From: Chitinophagaceae bacterium
GTDB lineage: Bacteria; Bacteroidota; Bacteroidia; Chitinophagales; Chitinophagaceae
Direction: 5' to 3'
Assembly: GCA_016721085.1 (NCBI GenBank)
Contig: JADKJI010000011.1
Coordinates: forward strand, 1 to 64,000
DNA: 64,000 bases
Shown here in pieces: positions 54,802-63,965 of this stretch. Under the pieces are notes generated by a model, which searched no databases, was not told the DNA's origin, and saw nothing but the letters and a program-made list of their open reading frames with translations. The position numbers were made by a program, and so were the translations under genes. Numbering within the stretch: the first letter of the stretch is position 1; each line of letters opens with the position of its first letter.

Positions 54802-55176
54802 ATGAAAGTATTAGGTGTAGATGATGAAAAGGATATACAGATATTGTTCGAGCAACGATTCAGAAAGGAAATAAGAGAGAATCAGATAAATTTCGCTTTT
54901 GCTTTCTCAGGGGAAGAGGCACTCTCCTATCTAAACCAGCATGAACATGAAGCTGTTCTCATACTGTCTGATATCAATATGCCGGGTATGAGCGGATTGG
55001 AATTACTGGAACATATAAAACAGAAATATCACAAACCCCCTCCAGTTGTAATGATGATTACAGCATACGGTGATCAGGAAAATTATGATACCGCTATTAG
55101 ATTGGGAGCAGACGATTTCCTGACCAAGCCGGTTGACTTCACCCTATTAAAAGAAAAATTAAAAACCACTCTCTGA
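54802..55176 (+). CDS. Single-domain (CheY-like) response regulator
   Basis: 124 residues, a receiver only. The acidic pocket is VDDEKD at the N-terminus, the phosphoacceptor Asp is in LILSDINMPGMSGLELL, the switch Thr in MMITAYGDQ, and the conserved Lys in DDFLTKPVDF. With no output domain it acts as a phosphate shuttle or by protein contact. It starts 21 bases after the propeller kinase gene and overlaps the next gene by one base (TGATG), so kinase, receiver and cyclase receiver are probably translated together. Confidence 0.93.
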   Translation: MKVLGVDDEKDIQILFEQRFRKEIRENQINFAFAFSGEEALSYLNQHEHEAVLILSDINMPGMSGLELLEHIKQKYHKPPPVVMMITAYGDQENYDTAIRLGADDFLTKPVDFTLLKEKLKTTL

Positions 55177-56216
55177 TGGCAAAGATACTTGTAGCAGATG
55201 ATGAGACTGATTTGGAAATGCTCATCAAACAAAAGTTCCGACAGAAAATCCGGGAGCAGCAATATGAATTTGTATTCGCTATCAACGGCAATGATGCTCT
55301 TGATAAGATTCAACAGCATCCTGATATAGATATCGTATTGAGTGATATCAATATGCCGGAAATGGATGGACTCACCTTGCTTTCTCGCTTAGGGGAATCC
55401 AGTCCATTGATAAAAGCTGTGATAGTTTCCGCTTATGGTGATATGGATAATATCCGTACCGCCATGAACCGAGGCGCTTTTGATTTTATCACCAAGCCTA
55501 TCAATTTCGAAGACCTTTCCTTGACTGTTGAAAAGACATTAAAGCAAGTGAAGTTGATTCGTGAAACGCTGGCTGCCATAAAGGAGAACAATATCCTTCG
55601 CATGTATGTAGACGATACCGTATTGAAGTTCATGGGTACCCAGGAATTCGAGACATCCCTGATGTTAAATGAAACGGTAGATGCTACAGTAGCATTTGTC
55701 GATATCTGCAGCTTCACTTCCATCAGTGAAAATGAATCACCTGAAACAGTTGTGAAATTGCTCAATACCTATTTCGATGTGATCGTGAAAGAGATCATTG
55801 CTCAGGGTGGTTATATCGACAAATTCATTGGTGATGCTGTAATGGCTGTGTTCAGAGGCGATTATCACCTCGACAGAGCTATAGACGCCGCACTGGCTGT
55901 AAGGTCTCAAATTGATAAACTGCCGGAACAAACGGGTGTGGTATCGTTTAAACCGCATGTTTCCATCGGTATCAATACCGGTGAAATGATTTCTGGCAAT
56001 ATAGGTTCCGCCAACCTGAAGAGATTAGACTATACTGTGATTGGAGATGTGGTGAATACAGCACAACGCTTGCAAGGGGCTGCCGGAGAAGGAAAAATAA
56101 TAATAACGGATGCTGCTTATCAGAAAGTGAAAGAGTCATTCAGTTGCGTACCATTGGGTGAAGTAAAACTGAAAAACAAGGCGAATCCGGTAATGATCTA
56201 TGAAGTAAAAGACTAA
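55176..56216 (+). CDS. Response regulator with class III adenylate cyclase output
   Basis: 346 residues. The receiver (1-125) has ADDETD, phospho-Asp in IVLSDINMPEMDGLTLL, IVSAYGD and FDFITKPINF. A helical linker leads to a class III cyclase domain (about 165-346): metal Asp in VAFVDICSFTSISE, GGYIDKFIGDAVMAVF with the second Asp and substrate Lys, and LDYTVIGDVVNTAQRLQGAA with the adenine-specifying Asp and the transition-state Asn/Arg. All catalytic residues are present, so it should make cAMP when phosphorylated. The upstream kinases are the natural inputs; a CRP-type target is not in the window. Confidence 0.94.
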   Translation: MAKILVADDETDLEMLIKQKFRQKIREQQYEFVFAINGNDALDKIQQHPDIDIVLSDINMPEMDGLTLLSRLGESSPLIKAVIVSAYGDMDNIRTAMNRGAFDFITKPINFEDLSLTVEKTLKQVKLIRETLAAIKENNILRMYVDDTVLKFMGTQEFETSLMLNETVDATVAFVDICSFTSISENESPETVVKLLNTYFDVIVKEIIAQGGYIDKFIGDAVMAVFRGDYHLDRAIDAALAVRSQIDKLPEQTGVVSFKPHVSIGINTGEMISGNIGSANLKRLDYTVIGDVVNTAQRLQGAAGEGKIIITDAAYQKVKESFSCVPLGEVKLKNKANPVMIYEVKD

Positions 56217-56230
56217 CTCCCCTTTCTATA

Positions 56231-56272
56231 AAAAAGGCCTGACTATTGATATAGCCAGGCCTTTGTATTTTA
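56231..56272. terminator. Terminator between the cyclase and aminotransferase genes
   Basis: AAAGGCCTG (56233-56241) pairs with CAGGCCTTT (56256-56264), with further partial pairing inside. It serves the convergent genes on both sides. Confidence 0.88.
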
Positions 56273-56282
56273 TAAGACTTTT

Positions 56283-57494
56283 TTATTTCAATTTAGCCAG
56301 TACTTCCTTGATTCTTGCATAAGCTGCTTCGATTTTTGGAAGACTATTCGCAAATGACAATCGGATACACTTTGGATTACCAAATGCACGTCCTGTTACA
56401 GTAGACACATGCGCTACATTCAACAGATACATACAAAGATCATCGGCATTTTCAATCTTATTCTCTCCATCAGATTTTCCGAAATAATAATCCACTTCAG
56501 GGAAAACATAGAAAGCGCCATCAGGCTGAGCACATTTCCAACCTGGAATGGTTGCTATCAGTTCTTTAACACGCTCCCTTCTACGAGCGAATTCCTGTGT
56601 CATTTCCATTGAAGGTTTCAGATCCGTTGTAAAAGCAACAACAGCCGCTTTCTGAGTAATTGAGTTTGTACCGCTGGTAAACTGTCCCTGCAATTTCTCA
56701 CAGGCTTTTGCCACTGGAACACTGGCAGCGATATAACCTAACCTATAACCAGTCATAGCAAATCCCTTACTCAATCCATTGATGATGATGATACGATCTT
56801 TCAGCTCATCAAACTGGGCAATACTTTCGTGCTTACCTATGAAATTGATATACTCGTAGATCTCATCTGAAATGATATAGATGCCTGGGTTCTTACGAAA
56901 TACTTCAGCCAATCCTTCCAGCTCATCTTTTGTATAAACTGATCCTGATGGATTACAAGGAGAAGAGAAAAGGAAGAGTTTGCTTTTAGGGGTGATATAA
57001 GATTCCAGGGTGGCTGGGGTAATCTTATAATTATCTTCCATAGAAGTAGGAACAATTACAGCAACTCCACCAGCAATCTTAACCAGTTCTGAATAGGTAA
57101 CCCAGAAAGGAGCTGGTATAATCACTTCATCACCTGCATCAACAACCGCCAGGATGGCGTTGGCCAAACTTTGCTTAGCACCCGTTGATACAACAATGTT
57201 CTCTGCTTTATAATCAAGGTTATTATCCCTTTTCAATTTGGTACATACCGCTTCCCTGAGGTCAGGATAACCTGCTACGGGAGTATAATGGCTCCAGTTA
57301 TCATCAATAGCCTTCTTAGCTGCTTCTTTGATATGCACTGGTGTATCGAAATCAGGCTCACCTAAACTAAGGTCGATAACGTCAACTCCTTTTGCACGGA
57401 GTTCACGACCCAGCTTAGCCATCTTTAGGGTTTCAGGTTCATTGAATTTAGAGAGCAAAGATGAAATCGTCAAAACATCGGTCGTTGTCGGCAT
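56283..57494 (-). CDS. Class I pyridoxal-phosphate aminotransferase (aspartate aminotransferase type)
   Basis: 403 residues of fold type I. Landmarks: VIDLSLGEPDFDTP, SPCNPSGSVY, YIISDEIYEYINF, the PLP lysine in INGLSKGFAMTGYRLGY and the C-terminal CIRLSFANS with the carboxylate-binding Arg. Closest in look to the prokaryotic aspartate or aspartate/prephenate aminotransferase (subgroup Ib). A TAATTTTG promoter element lies just upstream. Convergent with the cyclase gene across a bidirectional terminator. The amino acid preference cannot be fixed from sequence. Confidence 0.92.
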   Translation of the reverse strand: MPTTTDVLTISSLLSKFNEPETLKMAKLGRELRAKGVDVIDLSLGEPDFDTPVHIKEAAKKAIDDNWSHYTPVAGYPDLREAVCTKLKRDNNLDYKAENIVVSTGAKQSLANAILAVVDAGDEVIIPAPFWVTYSELVKIAGGVAVIVPTSMEDNYKITPATLESYITPKSKLFLFSSPCNPSGSVYTKDELEGLAEVFRKNPGIYIISDEIYEYINFIGKHESIAQFDELKDRIIIINGLSKGFAMTGYRLGYIAASVPVAKACEKLQGQFTSGTNSITQKAAVVAFTTDLKPSMEMTQEFARRRERVKELIATIPGWKCAQPDGAFYVFPEVDYYFGKSDGENKIENADDLCMYLLNVAHVSTVTGRAFGNPKCIRLSFANSLPKIEAAYARIKEVLAKLK

Positions 57495-57516
57495 GTGATT
57501 ATTTTTTTATCGGTCG

Positions 57517-57544
57517 CAAAATTACAGCTAAAATGCACTAACAA
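57517..57544 (-). promoter_or_regulatory. Promoter of the aminotransferase gene
   Basis: On the minus strand, TTG (57544-57542), 17 bases, then TAATTTTG (57524-57517), matching the -33 TTG and -7 TAnnTTTG elements, 22 bases before the ATG. Confidence 0.55.
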
Positions 57545-57548
57545 GTGT

Positions 57549-58874
57549 TTACTTTTCGTAGTTCATCTTGAATGTGGAAAGATCGGGAATGAAGGATTTT
57601 TTGCGCTTTTTTTCATATTCATAAATCACCCTACCCAGGTTCTTCATAAAAGGGAAACCCACCGAATCGTAATCGTACTTACTATCGTTCAACACCCCAT
57701 CACTATTACAGTACATGGATGCAGATAGAAGAAACTCGGTTTTGGTGGCAAAATCGACCACATAAGCCGCATCAATCAGGAATCCATAGGCATCCCCTAC
57801 TTTATTGAAAATCCGGAAGGTTTTTGGCAGAGGGCCTTTTTCTGAACCCCAGTAAAGAAATTTGCAATAAGCATCCCAATAATTGGCAGTATCGTAGGAT
57901 GGGTATCCGGATTCATTAGGGAATTGCGACATATACTTCTTCACAAACTGGTAATCTTCCGGACTTATATTGAATCGCTGATTCGCAGGAACCTCATTTG
58001 GGAACAGTATGCTTTTTACGATGGAATGCAGATCCTCCAATACCAGCCGGTTCTTTTTTGAAAAATCCATCGGGCCTTGTACTAATGCATCGCCCCTATA
58101 AAAGGCGTTCCCCAACTGCTCCTTCCTTTCTGGATAGGTTTGCTGATTAAACTGCATCGGCTGTTTGTATATCAGCTTCCCCTTGGGGTCGTAGAAACTA
58201 ATCGGGTTGCTGTGACGGTTTTCATCTTCCGACAAAAAGCGCTCCAACCGGTGGATGATCTGCGCCGATGAATATCCCTTCTTATGAAGCTGTTCATTGA
58301 TATATGCCGGTCCGGCAAACTCATACAAACGGTTAAATGCATCGTTGTCACTCACCAGTAGAATCTTCTTAACATAATTGGCGACTGACGGTTTACCATC
58401 GATGGAATTGGGTTCGTTGTAGACTTCATTTTGGCCACTATACCCTCCCTCAGTTATCATTGTTGAAGACTTATCCAGCCCTGCAATCTTTAGTTCATTC
58501 AATTTCTGGAGGGCTAATAAAGCAGTAGGTAACTTCACTGTAGAGGCAGGGTAGTAATATTGATCTGGGTTTACATTAAAATAGTAATTGCTGAATACAG
58601 GCTTATTGTTTGCCAACCTGTTAATTTGGGTATAGATAATCTGAACTCGGAGCGAATCCCTGTTCTTTAAAATGTTACTAAATAGCTCTGGATGCTGTTT
58701 CAGCAGGTTTTCTAATAAAGGATCTGTCTTAGCTCTCCCGTTATTATTTGCTGGTGAATGCTGCCCTTTCCCAGAACCTAAACCACCCGATTTCCGGGAA
58801 GAGGAACAGAAAAGCATAAACGCACATACAGATAATACCGCGGTCCATTTGATATACCCAAATCCAGTCTTCAT
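57549..58874 (-). CDS. Serine hydrolase of the class A beta-lactamase fold, lipoprotein
   Basis: 441 residues. Lipobox SVCAFMLFCSSS with Cys near residue 23, then a low-complexity Gly/Asn linker. The catalytic SxxK is in YYPASTVKLPTALLAL and the SDN-type motif in LLVSDNDAFNRLYEF. The body is longer than a true class A lactamase, and no KTG is obvious (a KVGDAYGFLIDAAY segment lies at the expected place). It is likely an envelope peptidase or esterase rather than a resistance enzyme. It starts 188 bases before the next promoter and diverges from the DUF2723 gene. Confidence 0.82.
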   Translation of the reverse strand: MKTGFGYIKWTAVLSVCAFMLFCSSSRKSGGLGSGKGQHSPANNNGRAKTDPLLENLLKQHPELFSNILKNRDSLRVQIIYTQINRLANNKPVFSNYYFNVNPDQYYYPASTVKLPTALLALQKLNELKIAGLDKSSTMITEGGYSGQNEVYNEPNSIDGKPSVANYVKKILLVSDNDAFNRLYEFAGPAYINEQLHKKGYSSAQIIHRLERFLSEDENRHSNPISFYDPKGKLIYKQPMQFNQQTYPERKEQLGNAFYRGDALVQGPMDFSKKNRLVLEDLHSIVKSILFPNEVPANQRFNISPEDYQFVKKYMSQFPNESGYPSYDTANYWDAYCKFLYWGSEKGPLPKTFRIFNKVGDAYGFLIDAAYVVDFATKTEFLLSASMYCNSDGVLNDSKYDYDSVGFPFMKNLGRVIYEYEKKRKKSFIPDLSTFKMNYEK

Positions 58875-59062
58875 ACTCTGATCATTTAATTGAAAATATG
58901 TTGGCTAAAGGTCTGCTTTTTCAGGTATAGAAGAGTCCCTAAAAAGCCAAGAATGTTAAAAAGAACCTAAAGCCTTAGCCAGATAGCCATTTGCCCCAAA
59001 ATTATACTGATTTTACTATTTGGAAATCTATGCCCGATAAACGAGTATTTTAGAGGGTGCCA

Positions 59063-59094
59063 GTTTGCAAGTATTCAAATTTCCTGTACGTTTG
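59063..59094 (+). promoter_or_regulatory. Full Bacteroidota-type promoter of the DUF2723 gene
   Basis: TTTG at 59063-59066, 20-bp spacer, TACGTTTG at 59087-59094: an exact match to the -33/-7 consensus, 27 bases before the ATG. Confidence 0.75.
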
Positions 59095-59120
59095 CGGAGT
59101 TTTATAAAAATCAATGCTAT

Positions 59121-62100
59121 ATGACATTTAACCGACTGAATAACATTGTGGGATGGATAGTAAGTTTGATTGCCTGCACAGTGTATGTACTGACTATGGA
59201 GCCTACCGGAAGTTTCTGGGATTGTGGCGAGTTTGTTTCCAGTGCTTACAAACTGCAGATACCCCACCCACCAGGAGCCCCTTTATTTACCCTTCTAGGC
59301 CGGTTTTTTATAGTGTTGTTCGGTGACGACCCAATGAATGCTGCCCGTGGTGTAAACTTCATGAGCGCCATTGCGAGTGGATTCACCATACTTTTCCTTT
59401 TCTGGACAATCACTCACTTTGCCCGTAAAACTGTTCAAAAGGCAGGTGTTGAGCTTACCAAAAATCAATTATTCAGCATCATGGCTGCCGGTGTTATCGG
59501 CGGTTTAGCTTATACTTTTTCAGATTCTTTCTGGTTTAGTGCCGTTGAAGGTGAAGTATATGCCCTTTCTTCCCTCTTTACAGCCATCGTTTTCTGGGCT
59601 ATCCTTAAATGGGAACATGAAGTAGACAATGAAAACAATTCTGATGGCCATAAATTCTCCCGTGCCGACCGTTGGATTGTATTCATCTTCTTTATGATGG
59701 GATTGTCTATTGGAGTTCACTTACTGAACCTCCTTACTATCCCAGCCATTGTTATGGTTTATTATTTCAAGAGATATAAAGTGACGATTGCAGGAATGAT
59801 CGGTGCCTTTGTAATTGGATGTGTTATCACTGGAGTAGTTCAATTGGCGATCATCCAATGGAGCATCAAAGGAGCTGGAGCATTTGATATCTTCTTCGTT
59901 AATAGCCTGGGCATGCCTTTCTTCGTAGGCTTTGCCATCTATTTCGTTTCTCTTTTTGGATTATTGGTATTAGGACTTCGCTTCAATGCCGCCTCAATAA
60001 AGAAATTCAGCCTCTTCCCTATCTGGCTTTTTGCCATTTTGCTTTTATTCTGTTTCCCTTTCATTAGCTCAGGCACTACAGGTATTGGATTGTTTGTAGC
60101 ATTAGGTGCAGTGGTACTTGTTTGTTATTTCTATAAAGACAGTATTGCATCTTTATTAAGAATCGCACTTCTTTCCATCATATTTGTAATTATCGGTTAT
60201 TCAACCTATTTCACTTCCCTGATACGCTCTTCAGCGAACCCTTCAGTGGATATGTATAATGTTGACAATCCGGTTAGCTTAGTAGGGTATCTCAGCCGTG
60301 ACCAATATGGTGACTGGCCAATTCTTTATGGTCCTGACTTTACATACAGAGCCCCAACAAAAGATGCAGGTACTTTATATGCAAAAGGCAAAGACAAGTA
60401 CAATGTAGTTGGACAAAACCGTAAACAGGATTACTCCGCTCGTCCTTCTGATAGTGAAATCGACGATATTATTAAGAACCATCCTGATTGGGATGCTTCA
60501 AAAATCGGCCCGCGCCTTTTCCCACGTATGTACGATAATGGTAATGAACGTAATCAGGAGTTTGTATATAGAAGCTTTGGTGGACTGGAAGGCGGTGAAC
60601 AACCTGGTTTCAGTAATAACATCAGATACTTCCTCGACTATCAATTCCGATGGATGTACCTGCGCTATTTCCTTTGGAATTTTGCCGGAAAGCAAAACGA
60701 CCTTCAGGGATTCGGTAATATTCGTGATGGTAACTGGGCAAGTGGAATTAATGTTATAGATCAGAAAGTATTCAATATAAGCACGGCAGAAACATTACCT
60801 GATACCGCTGGTAAGGATAACAAGGCTAACAACAAATTGTACTTCCTTCCGCTGATATTTGGAATTCTTGGTATCATCTATCATTACACCAAGAACCGCC
60901 GCGACTTCCTTGTAAACTTCCTCTTATTCTTCTTTACAGGTTTCGCCATCGTAATCTATCTTAACCAATCTGGCTATCAGCCAAGGGAACGTGACTACGC
61001 TTATGTAGGATCTTTCTATGCTTTTGCCGTTTGGATCGGTTTGGGTGTGTTATGGTTGAAGGAGTTCCTGGAAAAATGGATTAAGGGAAATACAGCCAGC
61101 TATGCTGCTTTTGGACTGGCCTTTTTAGCTGTTCCTGTTTTAATGGCAAGTCAGGAATGGGATGATCATGACCGTAGCAGTAAAACATTAGCTTACGACC
61201 TTGGTAAAGATTACCTGGAAAGCTGTGAAAAGAACGCTGTTGTTATCTCTTTTGGTGATAACGATACTTACCCTCTCTGGTACACCCAGGAAGTAGCAGG
61301 TAACCGTAAGGATCTTCGCGTTATGAACTATAGTCTATTAGGTACCGACTGGTATATCAACCAACTTCGTTATAAAGTGAACGAAAGCGGTCCTGCAGAT
61401 ATGATATTCACTCCTGAACAAATTGAAGGTAGTAAGAGAGATGCTGTTTTCTCTGCAGCTTATCTTGGACGTTATAATATTCCAAACAATCCTGTTTCCT
61501 TATTCGATCAGAATAAATATCAGGATCTATATACTATTCTCAAAGATGTTACTGGTAGTGATGATATGAAATATCAGGTGGCTGTAGGTGAAGGCGAATA
61601 CCTGAACACCTTCCCTGTTTCAAAAGTTAGTGTTCCAGTTGATATTGATTTAGTGAAGAAAACAATGCAATTCAATCCTGGTGATAGTATCGTTTCTGAA
61701 TTAAAACTGGAAATCAAGAAGAGTTTCATCCAGAAAAATGACCTCGCTATCCTGGCACTGATTGCTGCAAATAAATGGCAGCGTCCTATCTACTTCACTT
61801 CTACTCAGGAATTAGAAGATCTTGGATTGGATAAATATACCCGTCTAGAAGGTATGTCGTACCGTTTAGTACCTGTAGAAAATTCAGGAGTACAACGCTC
61901 GATTTCCTATAAGAATGTAATGGAGAAATTTGCATATGGTAATGCTGATAAAGAAGGTGTTTACTTTGATGAAGAAAACCGTCGCCATATCAACAGCATC
62001 CGTTCTACACATGCATTCATTGGATTGAGTTTGGCGCAAGCAGGTCAGAAAGATTCTGCCCGTAAGATTCTTCAGCGCTATGACGAGAAAGTGTATTCAA

Positions 62101-62519
62101 GCAATGTTCCTTATGGTATGACCTCTAACAGAGGCAATATGCATAACAGAATATCCATGACCTTCCTTTTAGCTGCCTATGAAAGCGGTGATTTGGGATT
62201 GGCTAAAAAAGTGAATCTTCAGTTGAAGAAGGATCTGGAACAACAAATGAAATACTATCGTTCTCTTGGAGATGAAGGCATAACCAATGAACAATTGGGA
62301 ATGCAGGCATATCAATATGTGAACCAACGTCCGGCTAACTTAAGCCCTAAACAGGAGAATTTCGCCCAAGACATCTTCTCAGCCTATCAGATGCTTGGAC
62401 AAATTGGCGATTGGGAAAAGCAGTTTAAGTCTGGAGGTGGCAATCCATCTGAAATTGGTCCAGGCACTATCACTCCTCCAGATTCGGGAGCGAAAGCGAA
62501 GGATACGATAAATAAGTAA
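59121..62519 (+). CDS. DUF2723 (TMEM260-like) polytopic membrane protein
   Basis: 1132 residues. It opens NNIVGWIVSLIACTVYVLTM and the family signature GSFWDCGEFVSSAYKLQIPH, with PPGAPLFTLLGRFF. About twelve membrane segments occupy the first 650 residues, including a run near residues 210-370. The C-terminal third is soluble, with helical repeats. DUF2723 is a GT-C-like family related to human TMEM260, an O-mannosyltransferase, so transfer of a sugar to exported protein is plausible (inference). Intact, with highly biased codon use. It is transcribed from a clear promoter and ends at a strong hairpin. Confidence 0.9.
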   Translation: MTFNRLNNIVGWIVSLIACTVYVLTMEPTGSFWDCGEFVSSAYKLQIPHPPGAPLFTLLGRFFIVLFGDDPMNAARGVNFMSAIASGFTILFLFWTITHFARKTVQKAGVELTKNQLFSIMAAGVIGGLAYTFSDSFWFSAVEGEVYALSSLFTAIVFWAILKWEHEVDNENNSDGHKFSRADRWIVFIFFMMGLSIGVHLLNLLTIPAIVMVYYFKRYKVTIAGMIGAFVIGCVITGVVQLAIIQWSIKGAGAFDIFFVNSLGMPFFVGFAIYFVSLFGLLVLGLRFNAASIKKFSLFPIWLFAILLLFCFPFISSGTTGIGLFVALGAVVLVCYFYKDSIASLLRIALLSIIFVIIGYSTYFTSLIRSSANPSVDMYNVDNPVSLVGYLSRDQYGDWPILYGPDFTYRAPTKDAGTLYAKGKDKYNVVGQNRKQDYSARPSDSEIDDIIKNHPDWDASKIGPRLFPRMYDNGNERNQEFVYRSFGGLEGGEQPGFSNNIRYFLDYQFRWMYLRYFLWNFAGKQNDLQGFGNIRDGNWASGINVIDQKVFNISTAETLPDTAGKDNKANNKLYFLPLIFGILGIIYHYTKNRRDFLVNFLLFFFTGFAIVIYLNQSGYQPRERDYAYVGSFYAFAVWIGLGVLWLKEFLEKWIKGNTASYAAFGLAFLAVPVLMASQEWDDHDRSSKTLAYDLGKDYLESCEKNAVVISFGDNDTYPLWYTQEVAGNRKDLRVMNYSLLGTDWYINQLRYKVNESGPADMIFTPEQIEGSKRDAVFSAAYLGRYNIPNNPVSLFDQNKYQDLYTILKDVTGSDDMKYQVAVGEGEYLNTFPVSKVSVPVDIDLVKKTMQFNPGDSIVSELKLEIKKSFIQKNDLAILALIAANKWQRPIYFTSTQELEDLGLDKYTRLEGMSYRLVPVENSGVQRSISYKNVMEKFAYGNADKEGVYFDEENRRHINSIRSTHAFIGLSLAQAGQKDSARKILQRYDEKVYSSNVPYGMTSNRGNMHNRISMTFLLAAYESGDLGLAKKVNLQLKKDLEQQMKYYRSLGDEGITNEQLGMQAYQYVNQRPANLSPKQENFAQDIFSAYQMLGQIGDWEKQFKSGGGNPSEIGPGTITPPDSGAKAKDTINK

Positions 62520-62549
62520 TACGTTTTACGTTGTAAGTAATAAGTATTG

Positions 62550-62582
62550 AAGTCCTGGCTTAAAAGCCGGGACTTTTTTTTT
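62550..62582 (+). terminator. Rho-independent terminator after the DUF2723 gene
   Basis: AGTCCTGGCTT pairs with AAGCCGGGACT (one G-T pair), followed by at least eight T. Confidence 0.93.
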
Positions 62583-62586
62583 GCTT

Positions 62587-62652
62587 TTATGCCTAAGGCT
62601 TAAGGCCTAAAGGAGACGCAGGAATACATCTCTGCGTCTTCGCGTCTCTGCA
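62587..62652. repeat. Chimeric repeat: element arm joined to a truncated CGCAGAG palindrome
   Basis: GCCTAAGGCTTAAGGCCTAA (62591-62610), an inner arm of the arm-core-arm element, runs directly into a CGCAGAG-type palindrome (GAGACGCAG ... CTGCGTCTTCGCGTCTC, 62612-62652). No core or right arm follows. It lies in the 291-bp gap before the VWA gene; the rest of the gap holds nothing recognised. Confidence 0.7.
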
Positions 62653-62810
62653 TTGGTAATTCACAATAACATTTTGAATACAACCTGATATTTAAGCATA
62701 AAACATTTAGTATCCTGTATTCACTATTTTGCATAATCTTACTTTAATCCGAACTTAGATGAGTACTTTTTTGTTTAGATTACAAGAAGAAATAAGCGGG
62801 GTATTCAACT

Positions 62811-63908
62811 ATGACAGGACATCAATTTTCAAAATTTGATCCCAATAGTGAGGGGAAAACAAAATTCGAGCAGTTGCTGGATATATTCACGCAATTGCTG
62901 AGTTATACCAATGGGGATGTGAGTGAGGCCTTGAATTGGATGAACCAACTGGACAAAGAATATGAGATGACAGATGACCAGTATGGTATGGGAGATTTTA
63001 TTGAAGACCTGAAAGACAAAGGATATATAGATGAGAATAAGGCTTCGGGAGAAATCAAGATAACCGCTAAAACCGAACAAGGTATACGGAAGAAATCATT
63101 AGAAGAGATTTTCGGTAAACTAAAGAAGACCAAATCGGGCGACCATCATAGTTTCAAACCTGGACAAGGAGATGAAATAAACCCAGAAACAAGACCTTTC
63201 CGTTTTGGGGATATGCTGGAACAGATTGATTTCACCAGTTCCATCATGAACGCTCAGATCAATCATGGCATCGATAGCTTCCAGATGCAGGAAGATGATC
63301 TTTCCATTCGTGAAACCGATTTCAAGGCACAGACATCTACCGTGCTAATGATTGATATTTCCCATTCCATGATCCTTTATGGAGAAGACAGGATAACTCC
63401 TGCCAAGAAAGTTGCCATGGCGCTAAGCGAACTTATCACAACAAAATATCCAAAAGACACCATCGATATTGTGGTATTTGGGAACGATGCCTGGCCAGTA
63501 GAAATAAAAGACCTCCCCTATTTACAAGTTGGTCCTTTTCATACAAACACAGTAGCAGGATTGGAACTGGCGATGGATATACTTCGCAAGCGGCGTAATC
63601 CGAACAAGCAGATTTTCATGATAACAGATGGCAAACCCACCTGTTTGAAAATCGGTAAGCGGTATTATAAAAACAGTTTTGGTCTTGATAGAAAAATAAC
63701 GAGTCGCTGTCTTAACCTCGCCGCCCAGTGCAAGAAGTTAAAAATACCCATTACCACTTTCATGATTGCCACCGACCCCTACCTGCAACGATTTGTTCAG
63801 GAGTTCACGGAGACCAATAATGGAAAAGCGTTTTTTGCGTCGTTAGATAAGCTGGGAGCGTTTATATTTAAGGATTTTGAGAATGGGAAGCGGAAGACGT
63901 TGTATTAG
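62811..63908 (+). CDS. VWA domain-containing protein
   Basis: 365 residues, cytoplasmic. The N-terminal 120 residues are helical and acidic (KFEQLLDIFTQLLSYTNGDV). The von Willebrand A domain follows from about residue 178: the MIDAS motif MIDISHSM (DxSxS), the Thr-containing loop FHTNTVAGLELAMDILRK and the Asp loop QIFMITDGKP. Proteins of this architecture often pair with a MoxR-type AAA ATPase, which would lie outside the window. ATG 62811 is used; an overlapping short frame from 62760 is not supported. Function unknown. Confidence 0.85.
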   Translation: MTGHQFSKFDPNSEGKTKFEQLLDIFTQLLSYTNGDVSEALNWMNQLDKEYEMTDDQYGMGDFIEDLKDKGYIDENKASGEIKITAKTEQGIRKKSLEEIFGKLKKTKSGDHHSFKPGQGDEINPETRPFRFGDMLEQIDFTSSIMNAQINHGIDSFQMQEDDLSIRETDFKAQTSTVLMIDISHSMILYGEDRITPAKKVAMALSELITTKYPKDTIDIVVFGNDAWPVEIKDLPYLQVGPFHTNTVAGLELAMDILRKRRNPNKQIFMITDGKPTCLKIGKRYYKNSFGLDRKITSRCLNLAAQCKKLKIPITTFMIATDPYLQRFVQEFTETNNGKAFFASLDKLGAFIFKDFENGKRKTLY

Positions 63909-63929
63909 TTTTTTTTCACCAGGAAGATG

Positions 63930-63965
63930 GGAAGGCTTGATGCTAGATGCCGGATGCTTTCGCGT
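63930..63965 (+). repeat. Possible outer arm of a further arm-core-arm element
   Basis: GGCTTGATGCTAGATGCCGG followed by ATGCTTT resembles the GATGC-type outer arm seen next to copies A-F. The expected GCCTAAGGC arm does not follow inside the window, so it may be a remnant. Confidence 0.4.

Noticed and set aside
57549..58874. True class A beta-lactamase conferring resistance, given blaI-blaR1 elsewhere in the window.
   Set aside because: The protein is much longer, lipid-anchored and lacks a clear KTG motif. It is 40 kb from blaI-blaR1, so no functional link is supported.
62760..62838. Upstream ATG giving a short frame overlapping the VWA gene start.
   Set aside because: It ends after 26 codons in another frame and has no family support. 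The VWA frame from 62811 is complete.
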